Shown: positions 48,917 through 61,642 of the stretch, piece after piece
Layout: every line of letters starts with the position of its first letter
Numbering within the stretch: the first letter of the stretch is position 1
Origin: Nematostella vectensis
Taxonomy: Eukaryota; Cnidaria; Anthozoa; Actiniaria; Edwardsiidae
Assembly (NCBI RefSeq): GCF_932526225.1
Contig: NC_064040.1
Span: 15,124,494-15,188,493 of the forward strand
Reading direction: 5' to 3'
DNA length: 64,000 nucleotides
Notes under the pieces: model-generated
Told to the model about the DNA's origin: nothing
The model's input: only the letters and a program-made list of their open reading frames with translations
The model's database searches: none
Made by a program: the position numbers and the translations under genes

Positions 48917-51900
48917 ATGGCGGACGAAGCGTGGTGGAATCGCCGTCTGTCTACAAACCAAACTCTTCTTCCGGGAGTAAGCTGTCATCTTAAAGTTGAA
49001 GATTTAGGTAAGAAAAATGCCACATATAACTCATCAGACTAAGAAAGTTTGAAATATATATTTTTTAAAGATATTTTTAATACTATCTATTTTGTAATCA
49101 TGCATGTAATTAAAGTTATTAAGTAAATACATTTTCTAGATGTGATAAAAACTGCCAAGCATGAACTCTCTCTGCTTAGCTGTAATTTAATGAAGAATCA
49201 GTTATGGACTGAGATGCGAATACTCCATGCTGTCATCTACAAGAACAACAACCAGCACAAAAAGGAGAAATACTTTCAAGGACTAAAAAAAGTGAGTGAA
49301 TCAAATATGACCTGATGTTAAGTTTGGGAACTATTGAAATGGTTATGATTTTATTTGTGACGATGATAATGGGTGATGTTAAACGTTGATGGTTGTGGTA
49401 ATGAAGGTTTTCATAGACCATGATGATCATTAATGATGTTGGTGATGACAATTTTGATGTTAATGATGATAATGATGGCAATAATAATAATAATGATGAT
49501 AATTGATGATGAAGGTGATAATTGTGAGCCAGGGGTATATCAGAGGGTTGGAAGAACCCCCACATGACTTGTGACTCTAATGGAGAAAAATTTATTACCA
49601 CTTCAAGCTAGGGTGAGCTACCTAAGAGAAATGGTCTGCTAAATGGGTAAACCAGCACCCCCTCCCCCCTCCCGCTCAAAATCTTATTTCTTGGCCTGAG
49701 TGGTAATGATAGGCAAGGACGATGCTATGTGGTGTTTGTCGTTTGAAGATGCTTTGTGTTATTTGTGGCAATGATGGGCAAAATCACAGGAGTCACAGAA
49801 GCAAAGACCCCATTCAAGGGGAGCAGTGGACTGTCTAGGGGGGGGGGGGCTTTTGAGGCTGAAAGCCCCCTATGATGGAAAAGAAGGCTAATATAAAGAA
49901 AGTGACCTTTTTATCACGGGTAATATTGCAACCCCCCTTACTTCATGTTGCAATCCCTCACCACCCCTTCCCCCCTTTAGAAGACCCTTGATTCACTCCT
50001 GGGGATGGAATCGAAAGTGTCATAAGATTTGTTGGAATTTTTTGTGATGATTTTAATTTTTCGTGAAGATATTAATGGCCAAACTCCCTCCTAGATCCAC
50101 AAGTATTTGAATAGCTTGGAACAGATGTCCCTAGGGAGTACACTGGTATCTCTGGTGAAGCAACTGCCAAAGTAATGGCCTCAATTTCTTATCATTTACA
50201 TAAAATCAAGGCTTAGTTAAATTTCTTAGTTATGTTACATCATCTTTTTGCTTAAAGAATCAAACAAGAATCTCCACCCATAGCTGGCCTATCACTGCCT
50301 TGTGTGAGATCAGTGGAAAACATGCTTGTGCAATTCATTGGCGCTGCAAAGTTGGCCTTTCAAGTAAGGAAATCTATTTAATAGACCATTTTCACCCCTT
50401 TATTTGGCACTCACTGTCTTGTTGACATTGAGAAATGGGAAACTGATTTTAACGAAAGCCGGGCAGCTTGGAGACTAATGTTGCAGAAGCTACGTCACCT
50501 TAGGGGAAGGGGGCATGGGGTCTTGGAAAGTCTTAACAATGTCCTGACGTGTGAAGATGTGTAAAAAGCCCTGAAATCGCCTCAGGGGCCCTTCGTCAGA
50601 AAGGCTGAAACAAGGTTTGCAGACCAACTATCAATAGGCAGCTACAGGCATGTTAAACTTTGTACATTTGAGGATTCAGCAAATTCATGTTTGCTTCCAT
50701 TTTTTTGTATACTACTATGCCAAATTTGTTAAGTGATGTCCCCTTGTCTTTTTTCTAGATTATTGAGTATTCAAAAACTATATTTCAGTATCCTTTCTAT
50801 TTATGTTTCCATATTGGTGTTTATTTGTTTTCTAATAATATACAGTAAGCAAAAAAGACTCAAACTCTGTTGGATGTGTATTGGGGGTAAGAAGCATTCA
50901 ATGCAGGCCTTCCTGCTTGTTGTTAATGCCAACTACCTCTTTAGCCTCCTTTCTCAAAGTGACCTTTTTCTTCTAGAATATGTAATTATTTTCTTATAGT
51001 CATGATCAATGTTTCCTTGATAAATGATACTAGACTTGTAATGGGTCAAATGGTGCTGGGCTTTTTCCTGAGATTTCATGTTGTGAATGCTTCTTGTATC
51101 AGCAGATTGAGGTAAGAGCTAAAATAAAATTATGTCCACTTGCCTTATTGTCCCAAATTAAAATTTGTTTGTATTCTTCCTTTAGTATCCTGTTAAAAGA
51201 TTTTTGTCAAAATCTATTTGATGGCTATAAATGCTTATTTGAACTCATCAAAGTCTTGAGAACTGCTCAAAATGTGAGTACACATCTAATTGAATTATCT
51301 AAATTCGTTTTTGTCATAGTGGCACATTCTTATAGGCTATAGTTCTCTTTGAAAATAAGATATTTGCTTTTAGTAATAAAGTAAATTAAATCCTCTTGAA
51401 TCCATGTGAAATTTAACCCATCCTACAGTAAAAAGAGATTAATTTTATTCTTAAAACTTCAAATATTGCAGGGGAGGTTTTACTATTGACTTATAAAAAT
51501 GAGCGGGCATTGTTTTGGCAAATAAAACAGTACAAGGCAGGCTGTATGCATAACTGTAGCACCAGTAGCTAAGGGAAGGGACAACAATGTGATGCTGTCT
51601 GTGATGTCAATTTACAGGCAGATTTAAGTGAAACTTTACATCTTCCTACTTGCCTGAAGACGTGGTTAGGTACTGACAAATCTGTAGATGAAGTTCAAAG
51701 GTAATGACATGAGAAATCAATTTACAATCAATTGACTAACTTATTAGAGGACTGTACTTACAAATTTGCGATTCATATCCACAGTGTTGATGAAGACACA
51801 GTAAAATCCACAGCCAACCAAAGTGTTTCCCTTCTTGATAAACTGTTTGCCGAAAGTCCCGTGACTGATAACAAGCCAAGAGCTAAATCTTCTACAATGC

Positions 51901-53089
51901 TACCATCATCTGATTCAAATGATGTTGGAGGTCAGTGAATCTGAAATGTAGTTTTCAGAATTTGTTTGTACAGTACTCCCTTGTCTAAATACTGTTTTCC
52001 CCTCTCTTCATCCCTCAACTTCCATCTCTTTCCCACCCTCCCTCTCCCTCTTTTCATTCCATTTCATGGCTGTAGCAATCTTCGAATTATTGGGGAGGGG
52101 GGGGGGGGGAGGCAAGAAAACAGAAACATTAGAAAACATCAGAAACATAAACATTAGAAAACAATGGGGGGCACCGGCACGCCCCTACTGGTCCTTTCCT
52201 TGTATTTTTTAAAGATATTTGGGGGGGGGGCATATGCCCCCAGTGCCCCACCCCCTGCTACGGCCCTGCATTTGAAATTTATTCAACCTTGTTTTTTAAC
52301 AGAAGTGGTGTCACTAGATGAGTATATGCCACATGGCAGATTGGTATGTTATTTCATGATAATTATGTTTAAATACTTGTGTGGGTACCTACTGCATAGA
52401 TTTCACATTGGTTTACATTGTTTCCTTTGCAGATAAAGGAAGAAAAATGTGTAAAAGAATCATCAAACTCAATCACAGCTCCTATCCAGAACACATTAGA
52501 GCGGAGGAGTCTAAGTTACAAGGGTTTGGCTGCTGCTAGGCATGGCAGACATTCAAGAGGAAAACAAGGTGTGACCAAAGGGCTTTATCAAAGAAAAACC
52601 AATAAAGATGATAGAGTGGGACACATAACAAGTCTTGTGGATTTCAAGCCAAAAATGCACAGAATAGCAAAACTCTACCAAAATCAACTAGCAATGTTGG
52701 ACAAGGAGAAGTTCCAATCAAATGATGTTACATCCAAGAAGTTATTTTATTCACTTTTGCGCTGGAAACATTGCAAGAGAAAGAGTTTTGTTAACAGGTG
52801 GAAACAGAGAACTGGCCACAGGATTAAGAGATCTGAGAAAACATCTAAAGTTAGGATTAATAATGTGAATGCTAAAAGGAAGGAAAAACTTGCTGATTGT
52901 AGCAAGGGTTGTGTAGACCATCAACCTGTAGCAATGAAGAGTTTGATGGGTAAAAACAATAATGCAGAAATTGAGGTAGGAACTCTGGATCTTTTTCAAA
53001 GTCATGACACTCTTGAACAAAATAGTAAAGTCTCAACAAGTTGTAAAGGGGTTGATATTGATGACATCTTCAATGCTTTAGGTGTTTGA
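48917..53089 (+). CDS. NEPRO: NEPRO homologue (nucleolus and neural progenitor protein)
   Basis: Eleven plus-strand exons fit: 48917-49007, 49140-49291, 50095-50171, 50258-50363, 50759-50787, 50977-51111, 51186-51273, 51618-51700, 51785-51930, 52303-52343 and 52433-53089. The sum is 1605 bases (534 residues), all phases matching. The N-terminal half is helical (LWTEMRILHAVIYKNNNQHKK). A hydrophobic core region follows (VMINVSLINDTRLVMGQMVL). The large last exon is Lys/Arg-rich and ends with DIDDIFNALGV, very like the extreme C-terminus of vertebrate NEPRO. Human NEPRO is about 567 residues. It is a nucleolar protein associated with RNase MRP/P and ribosome biogenesis, also linked to early development. 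The short fifth exon (29 bases) and its weak donor are the least certain part. Confidence 0.85.
49375..49530. repeat. GAT/TGA-rich low-complexity tract
   Basis: Imperfect tgatgatgat and aataataat repeats in NEPRO intron 2. Confidence 0.8.
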
Positions 53090-54213
53090 GGAACAAAATA
53101 CTACAACTATACTGGTCAACCATTGTTATAAAAAGTTAATTTATTAATTTTTTTCTTCACACTACTTCAAAATGAAGCTTTATACTTTCTTTATTGTGAG
53201 GATACCGTCATCGATTGATAGCGCCAGAGGTGGATCTAGGAGGTAGCATCTTCGCCCCTCCTTTGCACAAGATATATAACAAATTTTAAAACTATCAAGA
53301 GATAAAACTTACTGATGTTTATACCCAAAGGTTTGATTTAAGCAGCTGCCTTGTATTTTTTAAAGAGGGAGTTCTCTTTATCTTTAGATCCACCCTTAGT
53401 GCTATTCCATAATCTTCTAAGATTGAATTCATATACCATGTACATTTAGTGAGCTGAACATGAAACTAGAGTTCACAATGTACGTACAGAGTACACCATG
53501 ACGAATGTCATCAAGTGCCATTAATCTGTGAGAACGCTTAAAAATCATAAAAATGGAATTATATATTATTGATATCAACAGCAGTTTTTTGTTAAAAGCA
53601 CTCTCTTAAACATTTAATTGGACGTGTTTTGAAAGTGTCAAGTTTGTCAACATTAAGACAATGTCAGGCCCTATTACCTTTTTTCAGGTAAACTTAGAAT
53701 GACCCCTCTGTAAATGTTTATAAGAAGTTATCCAGGCCTATAGCCTGGTGGGTTCCCATGAGCTCACCCTCCCTTCACTCACCTGTATGGTCTACTCAAA
53801 TTAAAGAAAAGGACTACTGTAACTTACTTGAGGAAGCATGTCAAAACAATGGGCTTTACCCTGGTGTAATTAACATTCCTAGAGCACACCTTTGTATTCA
53901 GCTATCTTCAAGATGATTCGTCCTACCATTTGTTATACCAAGCAAAAATTCACAGGTTCTTACACCTGGAATGAGCCAGAAAATGGGTCACTAAATGTTC
54001 AATTCCCCCTTCCCTAATACTCCTGGCTACTGGAACTGATCAGTATTGTACTATGATAAACAAATGCATTATGTCATCTATATCCATTATGTCTGGAGTT
54101 ATTGTATTTATGTTTGATTTATGTTCTAGGTTATCCGCTTTCTTAGGCTTGGCTTAGATTAAAATCCTATATTGTATTAAAATACCATGGATTTTTCCAT
54201 GTCCAATTTTGTC
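53090..54213. other. Intergenic region between convergent NEPRO and ZFYVE21
   Basis: AT-rich 3' flanking DNA. No supported gene or clear repeat. Confidence 0.45.
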
Positions 54214-55375
54214 ACTAAGCTACTTTCTGAATAAGCTTTGGCAAATTATGGGCCAAACGTAATGATGAAAATTTGTTTAGATTGTTTATATATGTACTGT
54301 AATCATTTCTGTTGTGCAAGAGAGTTCCCTTAGCATAGGAAGAGCTTGCTAAAGGGCTTTCCTTTGTCTTGCCAAAAGCTTACTTAGAATTGTTCATCAA
54401 AAACTTGAGACCAGAAACTTGGCAAAGTTCAAATCTCCACTATCCCCCCCCCCTCTATTTGTACTTTTAATTAGGCTCTTGACCTCCTACAGGGCTTCTG
54501 GAATTACGCGCTTGTGCGGAAGCGCGTAATTTGGCTTTTTCCACGTAATCCACAAATTTCCGCGTAATCCAGCATAATTGGGCTAAATTTTGAAAGACAA
54601 AACATTTAATTGCACAGCTGATGTGTTCTTTTAGGGTTCTTACCTCTATTTCTCGTAAAAAATAAGGGAGATATTCTTCGTAAGAGTGCGATATTTCGAA
54701 CTGAATTTCGAAAACAAATAAAATGACTAGGCGCTCTTGGCTTAACCGAGAAGGCCTAGGACTAATAAATAAATACCTTTTTTTATTGGCTGGTGGCTAG
54801 GAGCAAATTTAATCTTGCCTAAGACATTTTCACGCAAAAAAATAACCTTTTAAAGTTATTTAGTGTTTTCCTTCGGTACAAAATGTAGTTTGGGCGTAAC
54901 AGTCGATATTCTGTGTAATATAGCGCATAAATCAGTACAAAATCCAGCAAAATTTTGATTTTTAAAGAAAAATGTATTGCAAAATCCCACGTAATTTAGT
55001 ACGTAATGATTGATTTTCCACGTAATTTAGCAAAGAATCCCGCATAATTTTGAGGGTTTTTTTCGCGGAATTCCAGAAGCCCTGCTCCTACTTCAAACAG
55101 CTGCTTTCTTAATTAGCTTTGGCAAAATATCGGCCAAAAGTAATTATGAAAATATGTTAATTATTACTATATAATCATTTCTGTTGTGCAAGTAGAGTTC
55201 CTTAGCAGAGGGAAGGCTTGCTAAAGGTCTCTCTTTTTTCTTGCCAGAATTGTTCATTAAAAACTTGTGACCAGCAACTTGACTAAGTTCAAATCTCCAC
55301 TTTTCCCTCCCAACCCCCCTATTTTCCCTATTAATTGGGCTCTCAACTTCCTACTTCAAACAACATCTTTATTGC
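54214..55375. repeat. Tandem duplication of the ZFYVE21 terminal exon and 3' flank
   Basis: A block of about 270 bp occurs twice: roughly 54229-54489 continued at 55085-55108, and 55109-55375. Shared pieces in order are agctttggcaaa, atcatttctgttgtgcaag, gcttgctaaagg, ttgttcat, aaaaacttg and gttcaaatctccac. The last exon of ZFYVE21 lies at the end of the second block, and a diverged copy of it ends the first block, split by the element at 54490-55084. A third partial copy of the exon-like end may lie at 54214-54228. Confidence 0.8.
54490..55084. mobile_element. hAT-like non-autonomous element
   Basis: A 595-bp unit with 21-bp terminal inverted repeats (cagggcttctggaattacgc on the left; complement on the right, one mismatch), flanked by ctccta at 54484-54489 and 55085-55090. 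Reading the first base differently gives a 7-base duplication. Ends of the CAGGG type with a short target duplication suggest the hAT superfamily. No transposase frame. The interior carries several acgtaat/taatttagc repeats. Confidence 0.8.
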
Positions 55376-58300
55376 CTGTAAAGAAAGAGAGATTTTAGAG
55401 ATGGTTAGTAACTATAAGTGGCTTAGGCAGAGTTGAAACCCAGAAGTCAGTTTGAGTTAGCTGGGAGTTATGTAAATTCCATTGTAAATGCCAATTACCA
55501 AAAAGAGTGTATGGTTAGGTACATACCCTCTGCATAGCTGCTATCCAGGCTAATCCAGACTTCTTCTCAGCTTCTGATGTTCCAATTGCATGAAGCTTTA
55601 CCTCCATCACTTCAGCTCTTTCCTTGTACTTTAGTATTATGCCGCTTACACGATCATCTACAACAACATCACTTCAGTATTATGACACTTACACGATCAT
55701 CTACAATCACAACACTTTAGAGTTACGACACTTTCACTGTCATCTACAATCACAACACTTTAGAGTTACGACACTTTCACTGTCATCTACAATCACAACA
55801 CTTTAGAGTTACGACACTTTCACTGTCATCTACAATCACAACACTTTAGAGTTACGACACTTTCACTGTCATCTACAATCACAACACTTTGGAGTTACGA
55901 CACTTTCACTGTCATCTACAATCACAACACTTTAGATTCATACCACTTTGGTGGTCGTCTTCAACCACAATACTTTGGAATTATGCTGCTTACATGGTCA
56001 ACCACAACAGAAAGGGGGGATGTTTGGGGGGTCTAATTACCGCAATACTGCACAAAATTTTCGAAAATACTGCAGTAATAATACGAAATATCGCACCTGC
56101 GGTGTTTCAAAATACTGCATCACTGCATGTTTTCTTTGCTTTTTTTACAGCAATCTTATAGAAAAAGGGCCAATACCGCAAATCCCAATGCCCCCCCCCA
56201 CCAGAAAAATGAGCAATAAAGTTCTTACCTGGGTTGTCAGCAATCAGCTGAACTGACACAAGACGAGAAAGCTCAATGGGTTCATGGTAGGCATCTCCAT
56301 CACATTCAAACAGAATCTCCCTTAGAATAAAACCAAATACATAATGATCCTGTTAACTGTAGCTCACAAACTACAAACATAACATTACTTGAATCCCAGC
56401 TAAAGTGGAACCTGGATTCTACGATGTGACTTGGGAGAAAGAAAGTGTATCATAAAATCTAGGTATCCTCAGAAAGAGGTCCTCGATTTTTCAATATTTA
56501 AGGGAAAATCCTTTGAAAATATTGTTGTAGCGAGGTCAGGTTAATTATTAACTTTAACACAATAATAATATTGTTACTAACTGTACTCTGTGTAAGACTG
56601 TACAGTTACTCTCTGTAAACTGTAATCTGCATTTCACAAGATCTGTCAAGTTTGTACAGATGTGGTGTCTTGTTGATAGAAGAATCAGTAATACTGTTGT
56701 TGTATCGAGGTCAAAATTACGCTTGGGAGAACAGATTTGTATCATAAAATCGAGAATATTGTTGTATCCAATATTGTTAGATCAAGGTAATTTCTCATAC
56801 ATTTCACTTTATTTCCGAAGGGAGAAAGGAGCGTCATCGTAAAATAGAGGTTATCGTAAAATCCAGGTTCCACTGTAACTGAAACTATTTTTGGTTATCG
56901 CAATTGAAGAAAGTTAAATTACTTTTATTCTTGTTTATTTATTCTTGAGTTAGTTCCATCAAGCACATACTGTATGGATTAAGATAATTTATTCATAAGT
57001 TATGTGAAAATGTGGGCATCTAATATATTTAAAAAATCAACCCTGATCACTTTAATCTCTGCTAACACTATTGATATTTCTCTCCCCTCAGCACTTGGGT
57101 TAGAGAGCCCCCACACTTTATAATTTCATATCTTACTGATGTATTCAGTACCTGTGTGTGTTGTGTTCCAGTTTGCAATTGAAGGTGAGAGGGGCTGAAT
57201 TGTCCACAATGAAGTTTGCACCTAACATAAACAATAATATTCAGTACATTAGCAATCCACACATACATAAACAATAATATTCAGTACATTAGCAATCCAC
57301 ACATACATAAACAATAATATTCAGTACATTAGCAATCCACACAACATAAACAATAATATTCAGTACATTAGCAATCCACACATACATAAATTCCCTGCCA
57401 TCTTAGCGCAGTTCAGTTGTGCTTCAAAAATGTTGTAAAATGATTTTTTAGTATACAGTAGTAAAGTGATTCTGTCAAGACATACCATTGCAAAGAATCT
57501 TTAAATGTTTGTGAAAAAACTCTTCTTCCCTCTTTGCGACATGTGAACATTCTTCGCAAACCCTGACAGGATCGATGAATGACAGTCGTTCCAACATCAC
57601 CTTGTGGTCACAACAGCCGCCACAGTATATTCTACCACACCTACGACAATGGTGCTGTTTTAAGGTAAAACAACAATTACTAAAATGTACCCTGTAAATA
57701 TTTTAAATCAATAATATTGTGTATTGATTTTTACCAAATCTAAAGGGTAGAAGAACCTTAACCAAATTGGAATAGAATAAAAAGAAAAACGCAGAGATAA
57801 TTATTTTTAATGACGACCTTTAGAGAGAAATCAAAAGAAAGTGTTTTGTGCAAAAAATACGTCAAAAGAAAGTATTTTTCGTTAGATTATGAACAGAATT
57901 TAGTTTATTTTCTCCCAAAAAAAACATTGCATAAGTCGAGAAATGACTTTTCTTTCCTTGGCCGAACAAACCCATATCATTATTAGAAAACACAACAGAC
58001 TGAAAGACCACAAAATAAAAACCAATCACGACACAGAGGCCTACCCTGCGATGCGTGAAATCGAACTTCCGATTACACTTCACACAGTTTGGGAACTGCA
58101 AAGAGAATCTACAATCACACTACACTTTACAGTAAAGACATGTCGTTTCTCGTGGAACATACAGCTATAATATTCTACAATATAAAAATGTTTAATACGC
58201 GATTGTTACAGGTTCAGAATAGATTGCAAATTTTAAATGGTTGTCCTAGAATACCGCTAGCTAACGTTACCAATGCATCGTCTTCCCAGTGAGGCTCTTC

Positions 58301-58384
58301 CAGCATGAAAGGCGACCTCTCGGCCTCGGAGGAGACCATTCTTAGCCCGCTTTTGCCTTTTAGCAGTTGTTTGCTGGAAGACAT
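55343..58384 (-). CDS. ZFYVE21: ZFYVE21-like FYVE zinc-finger protein
   Basis: Seven minus-strand exons: 58271-58384, 58045-58095, 57486-57654, 57152-57221, 56229-56320, 55527-55657 and 55343-55375. They sum to 660 bases (219 residues), near the human 234. The start is MSSSKQLLKGKSGLRMV. The FYVE domain is complete: WxxD at 33-36, the motif RRHHCRRCG at 54-62, RVC at 86-88, and eight zinc-binding Cys at 42, 45, 58, 61, 66, 69, 88 and 91. After it comes a PH-like C-terminal domain (GANFIVDNSAPLTFNC, then GLAWIAAMQR at its end), the layout of ZFYVE21. The family binds PI3P on early endosomes; human ZFYVE21 regulates focal-adhesion turnover. The start is 475 bp from the divergent kelch gene. Confidence 0.93.
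55658..55985. repeat. 43-bp minisatellite built from the ZFYVE21 exon 6 acceptor region
   Basis: About seven units of 43 bp (plus strand ctacaatcacaacactttag...) extend from the exon 6 boundary into the intron. On the coding strand each unit holds ttgtgattgtag, i.e. an AG acceptor, followed by a diverged copy of the first 29 or so bases of exon 6 (atgatcgtgtaagcggcata). The outermost copy, near 55978, is closest to the exon sequence (ccatgtaagcagcataattc). Confidence 0.9.
56014..56200. repeat. Interspersed repeat shared with 25810-26170
   Basis: Contains ggggggtctaattaccgcaa, ttttcgaaaatactgcag and tgcatcactgcatgttttct in the same order as the copy in the consortin-like gene. It lies in ZFYVE21 intron 5. 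Confidence 0.65.
57222..57390. repeat. Four-copy ~43-bp tandem repeat abutting the ZFYVE21 exon 4 acceptor
   Basis: The unit ataaacaataatattcagta + cattagcaatccacacatac is repeated four times. The first unit runs straight into the exon 4 acceptor (exon starts at 57221), so the array is made of acceptor-proximal intron sequence. Confidence 0.9.
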
Positions 58385-58859
58385 TTTGTGCTTCGTAAAT
58401 CGCAAAACAAGAACCCAGCGGACTGCAATCTAAAATCTGCGGGCTCATTTAATCAATGAAACCTCGGATTTTTTCCCGCGAAAAAAAAATAAAACAATAT
58501 TTTCTTTTTATTTCCAATATTGCTTGGATTATATGTTAGCTTTACATTTGTTTAACCCATTTACTGTAATTGTCTCCTTGGCACCATTTTCATTGAAATC
58601 AAACAGTTTGTTATTGTTTTCCCCATGACACGTCAATTTTTCGCATTCCGAGGAAATATCGATTTTGCTTCGGGAAACAAACAGAAGGCTTCACTTTGTT
58701 GAGCCGAAATGAAAGTATTGCGCATTAACTAATTTATTTTCCATTTATACTGTAGATACATAGAGTTTTCCATTTATCATAACGACTGGCTCTCGTTTTA
58801 AAGCGTTTCAATAAGAGCTTGGATCATATTTCAGTCGGAAAGAAAATGAAAACTACGCT
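58385..58859. promoter_or_regulatory. Head-to-head intergenic region of ZFYVE21 and the kelch gene
   Basis: A 475-bp gap between divergent ATGs. AT-rich, with no other gene. A short upstream frame (ATG at 58846, five codons and stop) overlaps the start of the kelch gene and might influence translation. Confidence 0.45.
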
Positions 58860-60708
58860 ATGATGAAGAAAAACCTGTCAAACTCGGCTTTCTTGCTGGT
58901 TTTTATCGCATCTTTTAAACTCACAAAAGTTGAAAGCACAAAACCCGAGACTGTCGACCACGGTAAGCTTATGATGGTTTTATTACACTCTTTGATCGCC
59001 TAAAAGGGGAACAACAACTTGTGATTGCAGATAACGTAATATGGTTCCACGTCGGGAAATAAGGGAAATAATATGAGATGTTTTTAAAAAGCTTATTACA
59101 ATTAAGTAATACTATTATAACAGGCACTGTTTATTTCAGTGCAGAGCACTGTTGAAACCGTCGTTTCACTCTAATGCAAGCTAAATTTGTTGAACTAGTG
59201 GAGATGATTGGCGAGACGTTTGATAAATTTACTTTACTTATATACCCTTACAAAAAGTATCAGCTCGTTTTTCCTTTTAAAAAGAACACCCCCCCTCTAT
59301 CTAAGTTTGTCCCCCCCTCTATCTAGGTATGTTAAACTTACTTTTGCCAGTCTATATTACAGGTCAATGGACATGGGTTGATGGTAGCAAGATCAGCAAT
59401 GCTCCAAATACATTCAATGCTTCTCACAAGTTTCCAGGCGCCCGTTATGGTGCTACTACCTGGAAAGACAGATCTGGTAATGTCTGGATGTTTGATGGTC
59501 ATGGTCAGACCAAACCTCTCCAGGAACTCTGGCTGTTCAACACAAAGTCTAAGTCATGGTCCTTAGTTGATGATGGTGCGAAAAACATTTCCAGGCCCTC
59601 ACCCTGTGTGCACTGTGCATCTTGCTTTTATCAAGACAAAGTTGTGGTGTTTGGTGGTGTGATTAAAAGAAAGGGGAAGTCTAAAGCATATACATGGATT
59701 TTGGATTTGAAGACAACATCCTGGACAGCACTTCAAGATGATAATCCCCCAGTTAGAGTTAAGCAGTCATACTGGTGTGATGCAAGCAAGGGCATTCTCT
59801 ACATCTATGGAGGGGACAATGGTGCCAAAATTATTGATGATATGTGGAAATTCTCATTCAAGGACATGGCCTGGTCATCCATTACTTTCTCCAAGCTACC
59901 TACTTTTCCTGGCTCTCGGTTCTCTGCCACTGCCTGGGAAAATAATGGCACTTTGTACCTATTCGGAGGCCAGGGGGAACTCGGACTAATGTCTGATCTA
60001 TGGGCATTTAATCCTTTAGATTCTTCCTGGACAAAAATCAAAGGAAGTGCAAATGCATCAGCAGCTGGTGTCTATAACTTGCCAGGTAATAATCTTCCTG
60101 GGAAGCCAAGCCTGCCAGGGTGTCGACGCGATGCTGCCTCATGGTCAGACAAGGATGGTAACTTGTGGATGTTTGGAGGAGGTGGTTGTGATAACACCAC
60201 TGGCCGGGATCCTGGCTTCCTCTCAGACCTTTGGTTGTTTAACACCTCAACCAATCAGTGGTGTTGGGCTGGAGGTCTTCCTATAAGTGAAGGGATACCC
60301 ACATTTGGTTTGAAAATGCAGACAAGACCCCAAAACCTTCCAGGACCCAGAGAGGCAGCTGTCCGCTTTACCCTGGATGAGAACCTGTGGTTGTTTGGGG
60401 GATCAGGCCATGATGTGAAAGGTAACGATGGGGTGCTAAATGACCTGTGGGTGTTCGGCAGCAGCTATGTACCACCCAGCACCGAAAAACCTCAGACTGA
60501 CACCAAGAAGTTACCTGGAGACACCCTTGACATGTCATACGCAGAGAGGGTAGTTATTGCTTTGGTGATCTTGGCTGTTGTCATGGCTGGGATGCTTGCT
60601 ATTTTTTATCGCAAGGAGTGTAATATTTGGTGCTGGAGACAGAGAAACCCTGCACCAAAGGTCAAGTATGAACAGATAAAGTCAGGAATACAAGTTCCTG
60701 ATGTGTAG
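58860..60708 (+). CDS. Kelch-repeat type I membrane protein
   Basis: Two plus-strand exons, 58860-58962 and 59363-60708, sum to 1449 bases (482 residues). The N-terminus is a signal peptide (MMKKNLSNSAFLLVFIASF). The large exon holds about six kelch-like repeats with recurring units of the form W.W..GS / PGARYGATTW / LWLFGG (for example GNVWMFDGHGQ, LYIYGGDNG, LYLFGGQGE, GNLWMFGGGG, LWLFGGSGHD), forming a probable extracellular beta-propeller. A linker leads to one membrane helix (VVIALVILAVVMAGMLAIFY), Cys/Trp-rich residues and a short Lys-rich cytoplasmic tail. The repeat style resembles bacterial-type kelch proteins found in several marine invertebrates. Ligand unknown. Confidence 0.85.
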
Positions 60709-61642
60709 GTGTTGGCAGGGGGGGGGGGGGTGCAGACAATACACAGCTTTACAGATATTGTGAAACACTTCTAAGATATGGCAAATCTTCAATTAAAAAA
60801 ACTGCTTCTTTTTAAGAAGAGGGGCTTAGGCAGGATTTGAAGGGGGAAAACAAGGACCAAGACTGTATTTGCTAAGCATCAGTTCAGTCATACATGCTGA
60901 TAATGTGGGTATGCTTCCATGAGAAGCTGCTTAGAGCAGCCTAAATATTTATGTTAGAGCAGCAGACAGTATGAATAATATGTCATATTTGGCAGGAAGT
61001 GGTGTGACTCAATATAGCTTATAAAAAGGGTTTCTATTTTGTTTTTAGGTATGTTACCACACAATGTGTAAGCATTGTGTGATATTTCGAAGCATTGTAT
61101 TTGAAGGTACCCATAAAACTTACAAAAAATCACACACATAGCTTACATTTTACCTTATTTACTATAAAAACTCCTACAAGAATAACACCTAGAGTTAACC
61201 AGGTGACAGTTGACAAGGGCAGGTTAAAATTAAGGCAAGTTGTCTCAAACAATTTAAAAATAATATGAAACGTTAGCAATCGATTATTGTAGCGGTCGTG
61301 TCAGACAGAATAAGATTATTCTCTGTAACTCGGGATAATCAAAGTTCATCAGAGTTGTCCCAGTTACTCTTTTATTGGCCCTGCAATAGGGCCATATAAC
61401 AGTAGTTTCTTTGTCACTAAAATTTTTCACTAAATTGTTTTACAGTAAATACATTGTTTTTTAGTATTATTTTTTAAAGTTATGTTTGAGTTGTATAATA
61501 ATCACATAATTTGTTGAATAGTATTTATAATAGTATATGATCTGTAAAATATACTTAAATTAAAATCAATTGCCATAAAAAAAGAAATGTGTGAATGCAA
61601 TCATTAGATAGATTCACAGATTAAAACTGAATGACAAAATTT
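60709..61642. other. Convergent 3' intergenic region
   Basis: A G-run lies at 60719-60730. Otherwise AT-rich 3' UTR-like sequence of the kelch gene and CNRIP1. No gene seen. Confidence 0.45.

Noticed and set aside
49233..49601. Minus-strand 122-codon frame in NEPRO intron 2
   Set aside because: Translation of the GAT-rich low-complexity tract.
55624..56161. Repetitive plus-strand frames rich in His, Leu, Ser and Thr
   Set aside because: Translation of the 43-bp minisatellite; the coding sense is the minus-strand ZFYVE21 exon at its edge.
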